64,000 nucleotides of DNA from CAADGL01 sp964643885. Lineage in GTDB: Bacteria; Planctomycetota; Phycisphaerae; UBA1845; Fen-1342. Position numbers and translations under genes: made by a program. The notes beneath the pieces were generated by a model that saw only the letters and a list, made by a program, of their open reading frames with translations, did not search any database and had not been told where the DNA came from. Location: contig CAZXUI010000011.1 of assembly GCA_964643885.1 (NCBI GenBank), positions 1-64,000 of the forward strand. The letters are read 5' to 3'. Shown piece after piece: positions 29,107 to 37,653 of the stretch (within the stretch, counting starts at the first letter, position 1; the number at the start of each line of letters is the position of its first letter).

Positions 29107-29798
29107 CAGAGCTCCTCCCCGCCCGAGAGCTCCTCGACCGCCTGCCGCCTGGCGATCGCGATCGATCCGACCATCGACGCCAGCAGCAGCACTCCGGCGA
29201 TCTGGATGCCCACCACGTAATCGGTCATCAGCAGCGTGCCCACCCGCGCGACCGTGCCGGCCGCTTCCTCCGGCCCCACCGCAGCCAGCGCCGCCGGCTC
29301 CGGCCCCAGCAACCTGGCCGCCAGTACGCCGAGCAGCGCGAACCCCACCAGGCAGCCCAGCAGCGGCTCGCGCGCCTGAAGGTCGTACCGCGGCGGCCCG
29401 CCGCTGCGCTGCGCCAGCATGATCACGAAGACATAAGTCACGAGGATGGCACCGGCGTAGATGATCACCAGTGCGACCGCCAGAAACTCCGCCTGCATCA
29501 GGATCAGCATGCCCGCCGTGGCGGTGACCATCAGCACGAAGTAGAGCGCGCTGTAGACCGGCCGCGGATGCGTCACCACCCGCACCGAGGCCCACAGGGC
29601 GATGACCGTCAGCACGACGAACCAGCTCCGCCCGCCGGCGCCGGCCGTGAGCGGCATCAGCACGCTCAGCAGCGCCGCGGCCGCCCCGAGCAGGACGATC
29701 AGCACGGCCCGGCCGGGCCGCTGTCGCCCGGCGGGCAGGGCCAGATAGAGCCCGACGGCGCCAAGAGTGATCGCGAGCGTCAGCAGCGCAGAGGTCAT
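29106..29798 (-). CDS. nuoJ: NADH-quinone oxidoreductase subunit J
   Basis: 230 residues with five membrane helices. The conserved stretch LVIIYAGAILVTYVFVIMLAQ (around residues 110-130) is the NuoJ signature with the pi-bulge Tyr-Ala-Gly. Upstream is a 265-base gap and then the AAA/PIN remnant, so nuoJ may lack the usual close coupling to nuoI. Confidence 0.93.
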   Translation of the reverse strand: MTSALLTLAITLGAVGLYLALPAGRQRPGRAVLIVLLGAAAALLSVLMPLTAGAGGRSWFVVLTVIALWASVRVVTHPRPVYSALYFVLMVTATAGMLILMQAEFLAVALVIIYAGAILVTYVFVIMLAQRSGGPPRYDLQAREPLLGCLVGFALLGVLAARLLGPEPAALAAVGPEEAAGTVARVGTLLMTDYVVGIQIAGVLLLASMVGSIAIARRQAVEELSGGEEL

Positions 29799-30063
29799 CT
29801 CAGTGAGTCTTCCACTCGCCCTCGGCCGGCCCGAGCCGCCGCCGGTCCCGGGTCAGTCCGCCCGCCCGGTCCCGGCCGCGTACGCCTGTCTCGGCCGGCC
29901 GATTGGAATCGCGAATCATATCGCCAGGCGTCCCGTCTGCCTAGGTCGCGCCAGGGCGCCGGTGTCGACGATCGTACTCCGAAAGGCACCGGAGCGAGAC
30001 GCCTGACGTTTGATGGTCCATCTCCAGCAGGTGGCCGCAATCTCGGGGCGGACCGCAGCGTCG

Positions 30064-30708
30064 TTATGAGCCGCAGTGCTCTCTGAGAACGTGCCGATGA
30101 CGCCGATTCCGGTACACGCTTCCGGCGGGTCGCAGGATTCTCGGGTTCTTGAAGTCGGCGTGGAGGGCTGTATCTCGTGAGCAAAGCAGTCGGACCCCCG
30201 AAACCAGCGCCAGCGCGAGAATGTGTGGGTCATCTGACTTCGGCGGTTGGTCCGCCGATTGGAGCCGCAGATTCGCCGCCGAGTTGGAGATAGACAGTCT
30301 GAACGACCCTAACGATGATACGCCGCTGATTCCTGCGAGTACGACGTTTCCGACATCGCTTCTGAACGTGGCCTCGACCTTACGGGGCTGCGGGCGCGAG
30401 CCGTTGCCCCAGTCGAATCCGATCGAGAATTCTCTCGCTCGGCCGTAACGCCCACCCTTGTATGTGGCGATCGTGTCAAACGTCCCCAGATTATATGGCG
30501 ACTCATTGAAACCCGGGCTCAGCGGGAACCGGACTGGGTCGAGAATTGCTGAAACTGTCGCGAGGAACGTCGTCTTTCCGGAGCTATTCTCTCCGACGAC
30601 CAGTGTCAGTGGGTGAGGGGGGATAGATTGACGGTCGGTGAAGCTGCGCACGTGCTCAATGATGATCCGAAGATCACGAAAGTGCGGCTTGGCAGGCTTC
30701 GCACTCAT
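30064..30708 (-). pseudogene. Composite remnant: AAA-ATPase N-terminus joined to PIN-like C-terminus
   Basis: The 214-residue frame begins two bases after the nuoI stop. Residues 1-150 match the first part of an OLD/AAA-type ATPase: LTLVVGENSSGKTTFLATV is a Walker A, then FDTIATYKGG and VEATFRSDVGNVV. No Walker B or signature follows. From about residue 152 the text changes to SDDPHILALALVSGVRLLCSRDTALHADF and SVYRNRRHRHVLREHC, which resembles the end of a PIN-domain nuclease (the acidic SDDPHIIALA and late Asp). I infer a deletion that fused two unrelated genes. It separates nuoI from nuoJ and is probably decayed, although it is still open. Confidence 0.6.
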
Positions 30709-30709
30709 T

Positions 30710-31300
30710 TCACACCTTCGGCTTGGCCGTCGGCTTGCCCACCGACTTATCCTGTCCGCCGGTCAGGCCGTAGTCCGTCACGGGCGGGTTCTTGCGCGGC
30801 TTGAGGTCCTTGGTCTCGTCAAAGACGCGCAGCAGCTTCTCCTTGTCGAAGATCATCTCCTCGCGCGTCGTGCCGACCAGCTCATAGTGCGGCGTCAGCT
30901 CGATCGCGTCGCACGGGCAGGCCTCTTCGCACATTCCACAATAGATGCAGCGCAGCTCGTCGATGTCGAACTTGACCGGGTACTTCTCCCGGTCCGGCCA
31001 GGGGCTCTCGCCCGCCTCGATGTGGATGCAGTGGGCCGGGCAGGCCGTGCTGCACATGAAGCAGGCCACGCACGCGACGCGCCCGTCGGGGTCCTTGTTC
31101 AGCCGGTGCACGCCGCGGTAATTGTCGACCCGCAGCTTGCGCTTCTGCTCGGGATACTGCACGACCCGCTTGTTGCGCATCTTCGTGCTGAACATGTGCC
31201 GCAGCGTCGTCCGCAGGCCGTCGAAGATCTGCGGCAGGTAGAGCCGCTCGGCGGCCGTCAGCTCCGGCTCCTGAATCACGATGATGTCGTCGTCGCGCAT
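30710..31300 (-). CDS. nuoI: NADH-quinone oxidoreductase subunit I
   Basis: 196 residues. Two [4Fe-4S] binding motifs are visible: CVACFMCSTACPAHCI and CIYCGMCEEACPCDAI, which carry electrons toward quinone (clusters N6a/N6b). The ATG at 31300 has AGAGGGA upstream; earlier in-frame sequence belongs to nuoH in another frame. The nuoH gene ends 14 bases before it. Confidence 0.95.
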   Translation of the reverse strand: MRDDDIIVIQEPELTAAERLYLPQIFDGLRTTLRHMFSTKMRNKRVVQYPEQKRKLRVDNYRGVHRLNKDPDGRVACVACFMCSTACPAHCIHIEAGESPWPDREKYPVKFDIDELRCIYCGMCEEACPCDAIELTPHYELVGTTREEMIFDKEKLLRVFDETKDLKPRKNPPVTDYGLTGGQDKSVGKPTAKPKV

Positions 31301-31314
31301 CACAGCAGTCCCTC

Positions 31315-32643
31315 TCAGGCGCCCGCGCTCGGCCGCACCTGCACGTCGGGCAGGCCCGGCTGCCGCCCGGTGACCGGCTTGCGCGTCGTGCCGCTGACGA
31401 ACAGGGCGACCGCCAGCACCAGCACGTTCATCCCCAGGCTCGCCAGCACGCTCCGGTGCAACCCGAACGCCGCCAGCAGGCCCGTCCCCAGCACCACGCC
31501 GATGCCGATCGGAATCATCCCCTGCCAGGCCATCCGCATGAGCTGGTCGAAGCGGAAGCGCGGCAGCGTCCAGCGGATGATCATGTAGAACGCCAGGAAC
31601 AGCGAGATCTTGCCCCAGAATACGCCGAACTTGATCAGCGCCGCGACCCAGGACGTGTCGTTCGCCAGCCAGCTTGTGAACGGCAGGGGCGCCCAGCCGC
31701 CGAAGAACAGCGCCACGATCAGCGCGCTGCCGATCGTCATGTGCGAGTATTCGCCCAGGTAGAAGAGGGCGAACTTCATCGCGCTGTATTCGGTGTGATA
31801 GCCGGCCACCAGCTCCTGCTCGCACTCGGCCAGGTCGAACGGCGCCCGGTTCGTCTCGGCAAAGGCGCTTACCAGCACCAGCAGGAACGCCAGCGGCTGA
31901 AGCAGGACGAACCAGACGCCGCTGGTCGCCTGCTGCATGACGATCTCCTCCAGCCGCAGCGTGCCCGCCACCAGCAGAATCGCCATCAGCCCCAGCCCGA
32001 GCGGAATCTCGTAGCTGAGCATCTGCGCCGTCGCCCGCATGCCGCCGTAGAAGGCGTACTTGCTGTTGCTCGCCCAGCCCGCCAGCACCACGCCGTAAAC
32101 GCTCATCGCCCCGACGGCCAGCATGTAGAGAAAGCCCACGTCCAGGCTCGCCACCTGCGTGCTGACCGTGATCGGGTTGCCCGCCTCGTCCTTCCACGGC
32201 CAGGTGATCTCACCCGCCCACGGAATCACGGCGAAGCCCAGCAGGGCGATCACGAACGCCAGGCACGGCGCCAGCAGGAAGATCGGCCGGTCCACGTTGG
32301 CCGGCGTGACGTCCTCTTTGAAGATGAACTTGACGCCGTCGGCCACCGGCTGGAGCAGTCCCCAGAAGCCGACGCGGTTCGGCCCCTTGCGGTCCTGAAT
32401 GAACGCCGACAGCTTTCGCTCCGCCAGAATGCACGCCGCGCAGACGTGAATGATGATGAACAGCGAGATCGCCATCATGATCAGCTTGAAGGCGAAGGGC
32501 GAGCTGAGCAGCGGCTTGATCAGCGGCCACGCCAGCACCAGCAGGGGAATGGGCAATATCACCAGTGCAGCGCCCAGCCCCGCGATGACGCGCCAGTCGC
32601 GCAGCGTTCGATCGATCCGCTCGGCCAGTGCATCTCGATACAT
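31315..32643 (-). CDS. nuoH: NADH-quinone oxidoreductase subunit H
   Basis: 442 residues, the membrane subunit next to the quinone site. It has ILAERKLSAFIQDRKGPNRVGFWGLLQPVADGVKF, the quinone-site signature, and later AFAETNRAPFDLAECEQELVAGYHTEYSAMKFALFYLGEY, both typical. The C-terminal tail is extended and Pro/Gly-rich (KPVTGRQPGLPDVQVRP). It follows nuoG by about 90 bases. Confidence 0.96.
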   Translation of the reverse strand: MYRDALAERIDRTLRDWRVIAGLGAALVILPIPLLVLAWPLIKPLLSSPFAFKLIMMAISLFIIIHVCAACILAERKLSAFIQDRKGPNRVGFWGLLQPVADGVKFIFKEDVTPANVDRPIFLLAPCLAFVIALLGFAVIPWAGEITWPWKDEAGNPITVSTQVASLDVGFLYMLAVGAMSVYGVVLAGWASNSKYAFYGGMRATAQMLSYEIPLGLGLMAILLVAGTLRLEEIVMQQATSGVWFVLLQPLAFLLVLVSAFAETNRAPFDLAECEQELVAGYHTEYSAMKFALFYLGEYSHMTIGSALIVALFFGGWAPLPFTSWLANDTSWVAALIKFGVFWGKISLFLAFYMIIRWTLPRFRFDQLMRMAWQGMIPIGIGVVLGTGLLAAFGLHRSVLASLGMNVLVLAVALFVSGTTRKPVTGRQPGLPDVQVRPSAGA

Positions 32644-32736
32644 TCAGGCGTTCGTCCTGTCCATTGCTGTTGCGGGCGATCGTCGCGCCCGCGGAGTTAC
32701 TCGATCCCGTCGCCCGCCGCCCGTCGCCCGCCGCGG

Positions 32737-34335
32737 CTAGTGTGCGTACTGCGGCTCCTCGCGCGGCACGAACACCTCGCCGAACTGCGGCAGCGTCTGC
32801 GCCATCTTCTCACGCACGCGCCGGCCGCGGTAGAGCCCGCTCTCGCCCGCCAGCTCGAAGAAGAACTGCCCGTCGGCCTTCACGCCCTCGAGCGGCGGGC
32901 GGGCCCGCTCGAACGCCTGCACCAGCCCGTCGCAGTTCATGAACGAGCCCTCGCGCTCGACCCACGCCGCCGACGGAATGCGGATTGCCGCGATCTCGTC
33001 CAGCTCGCCGCCGAAAAGATCGTGCACGATCAGCGTCTCGACCTTCCCCAGAGCCTTGGCCAAGTCCGCCGAGACCCACGGCTCCGGATAGCCGCCGACG
33101 ACGTACGCCGCCGCGAACCTGCCCTCGGCGGCCGCCGCCTGAAACTCGGCCAGACTCGCCGTCGGACCGCCGAAGTGTTGCAGTATCGTCTCGACGCCGC
33201 GGCGGTTGGGGCACTTCTCGGCCCGAATCGTGAAGCCCTTGAATGCCTGGTCGCTGCTGGCGGTCGGTACGTGCCCGAGCACCAGCGTCGCCTGCGGCGC
33301 CACCTGGCGGATGAACCGAGCCAGCAGCCACGCCTCTTCGCAGCTCATCATCGGGCTCAGCACCGCCGCGACCCGCGCACCGTGATCGCCCTTGGCGGCC
33401 TCTTCCAGCCGCAGACGCAGGATGTCGGGCAGCTCTTCCCAGCGGGCCGGCTCCCAGGCCGTGCCTCGCTGAACCACCGGCCGATTCCAGCGGTCGCTGC
33501 GCTGCACGTACTTCCAGCCGAAGCGCTGCTCATCGCTGATCCACCACTGGTTCACCCTCTCGTTGAACCGCGGCCGAATGCGATGCACGCCGAACTCGTT
33601 ATGGTCGATCCAGATGGTCGCCCCGCTGCTGTCGGCCGGGCTGACCGAAGGCGTGCTCTCCATGTTCCAGACCCGCTGCTTGAACAGGAAGTCCTTGTCG
33701 AGCAGCGCCCCGACCGGGCAGAGGTCGACGACGTTGCCCTGGAGCGGGTTCTCGAGCGGCACGCCCGGAAACACGTCGATCTCGCTGCGGTTGCCGCGGT
33801 CGACGACCGTCAGCTCGCCCGTGCCCGCGATCTCGTTGCAGAAGCGCACGCAGCGCGTGCAGAGCACGCAGCGATCCTGGTACAGCAGTGTGTGCGAGCC
33901 GATGTCCTTCTTGGGGTTCTTGTACTTCTCCTCGATCATCCGGCTCGAGGCGTGACCGAAGCGCTCGCTGTAGTCCTGGAGATAGCACTCGCCCGCCTTG
34001 TCGCAGACCGGACAGTCCAGCGGGTGATTCAGCAGGTAATACTCCATCACGTGCGTCTGATTCTGCCGCACGAAGTCGGACTGGAAGCGCACCTCCATTC
34101 CCTCCTTGACCGGCGTCTGGCAGGAGGGGAACAGCTTCGGCGCCCAGACCATCTCCTTGGTCTGCGGGTGCGGCATCTTCATTTCCATCAGGCACAGCCG
34201 GCAGCTCGCCACGATGCTCAGACCGGGGTGATAGCAGTAGTGCGGCACCTCGATGTCCGCCTCGAGCGCGGCCTGAAGCACCGGAATCCCGTCCCGGCAC
34301 TCGATCTGGTTCCCGTCGATCACGATCTTCGGCAT
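32737..34335 (-). CDS. nuoG: NADH-quinone oxidoreductase subunit G (short form)
   Basis: 532 residues, short for NuoG (about 900 in E. coli). The N-terminal [2Fe-2S] site (HYCYHPGLSIVASCRLCLME) and PSCQTPV, the His/Cys [4Fe-4S] motif (HPLDCPVCDKAGECY), and the next [4Fe-4S] motif (CVLCTRCVRFCNEIAGTGEL) with DLCPVGALLDKDF are all seen. The molybdopterin-like C-domain is present only as a reduced part. Short NuoG is known in other lineages. It lies between nuoF and nuoH. Confidence 0.94.
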   Translation of the reverse strand: MPKIVIDGNQIECRDGIPVLQAALEADIEVPHYCYHPGLSIVASCRLCLMEMKMPHPQTKEMVWAPKLFPSCQTPVKEGMEVRFQSDFVRQNQTHVMEYYLLNHPLDCPVCDKAGECYLQDYSERFGHASSRMIEEKYKNPKKDIGSHTLLYQDRCVLCTRCVRFCNEIAGTGELTVVDRGNRSEIDVFPGVPLENPLQGNVVDLCPVGALLDKDFLFKQRVWNMESTPSVSPADSSGATIWIDHNEFGVHRIRPRFNERVNQWWISDEQRFGWKYVQRSDRWNRPVVQRGTAWEPARWEELPDILRLRLEEAAKGDHGARVAAVLSPMMSCEEAWLLARFIRQVAPQATLVLGHVPTASSDQAFKGFTIRAEKCPNRRGVETILQHFGGPTASLAEFQAAAAEGRFAAAYVVGGYPEPWVSADLAKALGKVETLIVHDLFGGELDEIAAIRIPSAAWVEREGSFMNCDGLVQAFERARPPLEGVKADGQFFFELAGESGLYRGRRVREKMAQTLPQFGEVFVPREEPQYAH

Positions 34336-34416
34336 CGCCTGACTGTCCTATCTGCACGCACGGCCCGCGAAGCGCTGGCACTCATTTCACTCGTTCCGGC
34401 GGCCGCTCGAGCCGCG

Positions 34417-35877
34417 CTACACCGCCGCCTCACCGGCGCCCACCGGGTAGTACTCGTGCGACATGCTGCCGCGCTCGGCCTGAACCGCGCGGCCGCGGAG
34501 AATCGGCAGCTCGTACACCGCCGGGTTGATCCGCTTGGCATACCGCTCGACCGCGCCGGGCGCCTGGGCCGCGATATGCTGCTCGAACTCCTTGCGGAAC
34601 TTCTGCACCAGCGTCCGCACCGGAAACGCCGCCCCGTCCGGCAGACCGCAGATGCTCAGCCCCGGCATCATGCCCATGTTGTGCGTCACCTCCGCCAGCA
34701 GGTCCAGGTCGTAGATCCGCCCCGCACCCGCCCGCAGCCGCCTGGCGATCGCGTACATCCAGCCCGTCCCCTCGCGGCACTGCGTGCACTGTCCGCACGA
34801 CTCGTGCGCATAGAACCGGGCCACGTTCACGAGCACGTCGCGAATGTCCGTGCTCTCGCCCACGACGACGGCCGCGGCCGTGCCGAGCCCCAGCAGGCCG
34901 TAGCGCCGCACGTCGTCGAAATCCAGCTTGCAATCCAGCTCGTCATGGTCCCTGGCCGGATCGACGCCGCCATCGGGCGATTTCGGGAACAGATCGCCGC
35001 GCAGAAAGCCCATGCTCAGCCCACCGGGCGAGCAGGCCTTAACCTTCATGTTGTCGCGCATGCCCCCGCCGAAATCCTCGCCATAGATCAGCTCGCGGAC
35101 CGTGATCCCCAGCGGCGCTTCGTAGCAGCCCGGCCGCTTCACCGGGCCGCTGACGCAGTACATCTTCGTGCCGTGCGAACCCGGCGTGCCCAGCCCCAGC
35201 CACCAGTCCACGCCGCGCGTCAGAATGTGCGGCAGGCAGGCCAGCGTCTCGACGTTGTTGACGACCGTCGGCTTGCGGAAGAGCCCCTCGACCGCGGGGA
35301 AGGGCGGTTTGATCCGCGGCCAGCCGCGCTTGCCTTCCAGGCTCTCGATCAGTCCCGTTTCTTCCCCGCAGACGTACGCCCCCGCGCCGCGGTGAATGTA
35401 ACACTCCAGGTCATAGCCGCTGCCGAGGATGTTCTTGCCGAAGTAGCCGGCTTCGTAGGCCTCGTCGACGGCCTTCTGCATGATGTGGAACTGCTCGGTG
35501 AACTCGCCCCGCATGTAGATGTACGCGACGGTCGTCGCGGTCGCGTAGCCCGCGATCAGGATGCCCTCCAGCAGCATGTGCGGGTCGGCTTCCATCAGCA
35601 CGCGGTTGCAGAAGGTCGGCGGCTCCGACTCGTCCGCGTTCACGCACAGATAGGTGACGGATCGCTCCCGGGGAAGGAACGACCACTTCACGCCGGCCGG
35701 AAAGCCCGCCCCGCCGCGGCCACGCAGGTTCGCCTTCTTGACCAGGTCGACCAGGTCTTCGCGCGACATGCCCAGCGCGGCCTTGGCCCCCTCGTAGCCG
35801 CCACCGGCCAGGTAGGTCTTGATCGACGCGCTGTTCGGCACGCCGACGTTTCGCATCAGGATTCTCTCGTACGCCAT
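34417..35877 (-). CDS. nuoF: NADH-quinone oxidoreductase subunit F
   Basis: 486 residues, carrying FMN and the N3 cluster; oxidises NADH. Motifs: RGRGGAGFPAGVKW (nucleotide loop), GAGAYVCGEETGLIESLEGKRG, and ESCGQCTQCREGTGW with a later Cys in SICGLPDGA for the [4Fe-4S] cluster. One oddity is VNADESEPPTFCNR, where most family members have EPGT; the Gly is replaced by Pro in the flavin-binding loop. The C-terminal 60 residues are longer than usual. It is between nuoE and nuoG. Confidence 0.95.
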   Translation of the reverse strand: MAYERILMRNVGVPNSASIKTYLAGGGYEGAKAALGMSREDLVDLVKKANLRGRGGAGFPAGVKWSFLPRERSVTYLCVNADESEPPTFCNRVLMEADPHMLLEGILIAGYATATTVAYIYMRGEFTEQFHIMQKAVDEAYEAGYFGKNILGSGYDLECYIHRGAGAYVCGEETGLIESLEGKRGWPRIKPPFPAVEGLFRKPTVVNNVETLACLPHILTRGVDWWLGLGTPGSHGTKMYCVSGPVKRPGCYEAPLGITVRELIYGEDFGGGMRDNMKVKACSPGGLSMGFLRGDLFPKSPDGGVDPARDHDELDCKLDFDDVRRYGLLGLGTAAAVVVGESTDIRDVLVNVARFYAHESCGQCTQCREGTGWMYAIARRLRAGAGRIYDLDLLAEVTHNMGMMPGLSICGLPDGAAFPVRTLVQKFRKEFEQHIAAQAPGAVERYAKRINPAVYELPILRGRAVQAERGSMSHEYYPVGAGEAAV

Positions 35878-35921
35878 CCCGTTCCGCCCGCCTTGTCGCT
35901 ATGGCCCCGCCGTCCGGTCCG

Positions 35922-36500
35922 CTACCCGCCCCGCGCCGCCGGCGCGTCGAACAGATCGCTCCGCGGAATGTCCAGCTTGTCGTTGCCCGGATCGCTCAGG
36001 ATCCGATCCAGATCCTCGACCTTGACGCACTTGTGCATCTTCTCGTTGATCAGCATGCAGGGTGCGTGATCGCACGCCGCCAGGCACTCCTCGGTCATCA
36101 GCGAGTACTCGCCGTCGGCGCTCGTGCCGTGCTCCTCGATGCCCAGCTTCTGCTCGATCGCCTCCTTGAGCTTCTGCCCGCCCATCAGCTCGCAACTGAT
36201 CGAGCGGCACAGCACGATCACCTTGCGGCCCTTCGGGTGCGTCCAGAAGTGCGTGTAGAAGGTCACCACGTCCATCACGGCGGCCGGCGGGATCTCCAGC
36301 ACCTCGGCGATGTCCTTCATCGCCGCGAGCGAGACATAGCCGATCGCGTCCTGGGCGATGTGCAGCGCGGGCAGGAGCGCGGCCCGCTTGGTCGGATAGC
36401 GCGGGAAGAAGGTGCGAATCTTCTCCTTCACCTCCTCGCTCAGCCCGGGGCCGAGCTTCTCCGCCTCCACGGTTCGCCGGTCGATCACCTGCCAGCTCAA
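35922..36500 (-). CDS. nuoE: NADH-quinone oxidoreductase subunit E
   Basis: About 192 residues. The thioredoxin-like [2Fe-2S] ferredoxin fold has Cys pairs in LCRSISCELMGG (C-x4-C) and EECLAACDHAPC (C-x3-C). The start is taken as a TTG at 36500 with GGAGG six bases upstream (SWQVIDRRTVEAEK); a GTG at 36533 is an alternative. It is the first gene of this nuo operon; nuoA-D are not found upstream, where sugar-transporter genes lie instead. Confidence 0.93.
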   Translation of the reverse strand: MSWQVIDRRTVEAEKLGPGLSEEVKEKIRTFFPRYPTKRAALLPALHIAQDAIGYVSLAAMKDIAEVLEIPPAAVMDVVTFYTHFWTHPKGRKVIVLCRSISCELMGGQKLKEAIEQKLGIEEHGTSADGEYSLMTEECLAACDHAPCMLINEKMHKCVKVEDLDRILSDPGNDKLDIPRSDLFDAPAARGG

Positions 36501-36693
36501 GCCGATCCTCCGATACGCCTGCCCCCGGGGCACCGGGCCGTTGCCCGCCCACTGCCTCGCGGAGGCCCTGCTGCGTGCGCGCTTTACCCCGGGCCCATCG
36601 CGGCCCGAGGAACGGGAAGTTATATCGCAAACGCCGGCCGCATTCCACCGATCGGCGACGCGCGAAGCGGCCTTCGGACGCCGCCCGACGCCG

Positions 36694-37653
36694 TCAGCCC
36701 ACCCACCTCGCCGCCCGCTGCTGAACGAGTTTCTGAAGCAGGATGAACAGCAGCAGCAGGCCGCCGACCGCGATCCGCGTCCACCACGAATTCAGCGTCC
36801 CCTCGAAGATGATTGCCGTCTGAATCGTGCCGTAGATCACCACCCCCAGCAGCGTTCCGAGAACCGTCCCGACGCCGCCCGACAGCAGCGTCCCCCCGAT
36901 CACCACCACCGCGATCGCATCCAGCTCGAGCATCGTGCCCGCCGACGCGTTGCCGGATGATGTGTACAGCGTGTAGACCAGCCCCGCCCCGGCCGAGCAC
37001 AGCCCGCTCAGCGCATAGACCGCCACCCGCGTCGACGCCACAGGCAGCCCCATCAGCTCGGCCGACGATTCGCTCCCGCCGACCGCATAGACCACCCGCC
37101 CGAAAGGTGTGAAGTGCGCTACGTACATCGCCGCCGCCACCGCGGCCAGGAAGATGACGGCCGTGAGGGGCAGCCCGCCGAGGGTCGCGACCGAGAGCGC
37201 CCGATAAGCCTCATGTCGGATCGTGACCGAATCCAGGCTCACCGCGAACGCCGCCCCGCGCGCCAGGAACATCCCCGCCAGCGTGACCAGAAACGGCGGC
37301 AGCCGGAACCAGTGGATCAGCCCGCCCATGCCCGCGCCGAATGCGGCCCCGCCGGCCAGGATCGCCGTCGCCGCGACGGCCGGATGGATGCCGGCCCGCT
37401 CGATCAGCATCGCCGCGACGATGCTGCCCAGCCCGATCATCGCCCCGACCGACAGGTCGATTCCGCCTGAGAGAATCACAAACGTCATGCCGACCGCCGC
37501 CAGGCCCAGAAACGCGTTGTCCGCGATCAGGTTGATCGCCACGCCGGTCGAAAAGAAGCCCGTGTAGCGCCAGCACGCGGCCGCGTAGAGCAGCCCGCAC
37601 ACCAGCGCCGTCGCGAGCAGGGGGGCCGTCTGACTCGGCAGTCGCAGCCTCAT
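36694..37653 (-). CDS. Sugar ABC transporter permease, CUT2 type (YjfF-like)
   Basis: 319 residues, about ten membrane helices, RbsC family. The signature GMTFVILSGGIDLSVGAMIGLG is clear, followed by LPPFLVTLAGMFLARG and the cytoplasmic loop AVGGSESSAELMGLPVAS that touches the ATPase. It is the last gene of a four-gene transporter, and its ATG overlaps the stop of the upstream permease by 4 bases. Together with the next three genes it matches the galactofuranose-type YtfQRT-YjfF order; the sugar is not proven. Confidence 0.86.
   Translation of the reverse strand: MRLRLPSQTAPLLATALVCGLLYAAACWRYTGFFSTGVAINLIADNAFLGLAAVGMTFVILSGGIDLSVGAMIGLGSIVAAMLIERAGIHPAVAATAILAGGAAFGAGMGGLIHWFRLPPFLVTLAGMFLARGAAFAVSLDSVTIRHEAYRALSVATLGGLPLTAVIFLAAVAAAMYVAHFTPFGRVVYAVGGSESSAELMGLPVASTRVAVYALSGLCSAGAGLVYTLYTSSGNASAGTMLELDAIAVVVIGGTLLSGGVGTVLGTLLGVVIYGTIQTAIIFEGTLNSWWTRIAVGGLLLLFILLQKLVQQRAARWVG

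Noticed and set aside
29795..30184. Frames between nuoJ and the AAA/PIN remnant that might be the missing part of the ATPase or PIN gene
   Set aside because: Neither frame gives a Walker B, an ABC-type signature or a PIN acidic residue pattern.
31456..36069. A 1537-codon open frame on the plus strand opposite the nuo genes
   Set aside because: It is the antisense shadow of GC-rich nuoE-nuoI codons: no ribosome site, Arg/Gln/His-rich low-complexity product, and the minus-strand genes are certain.
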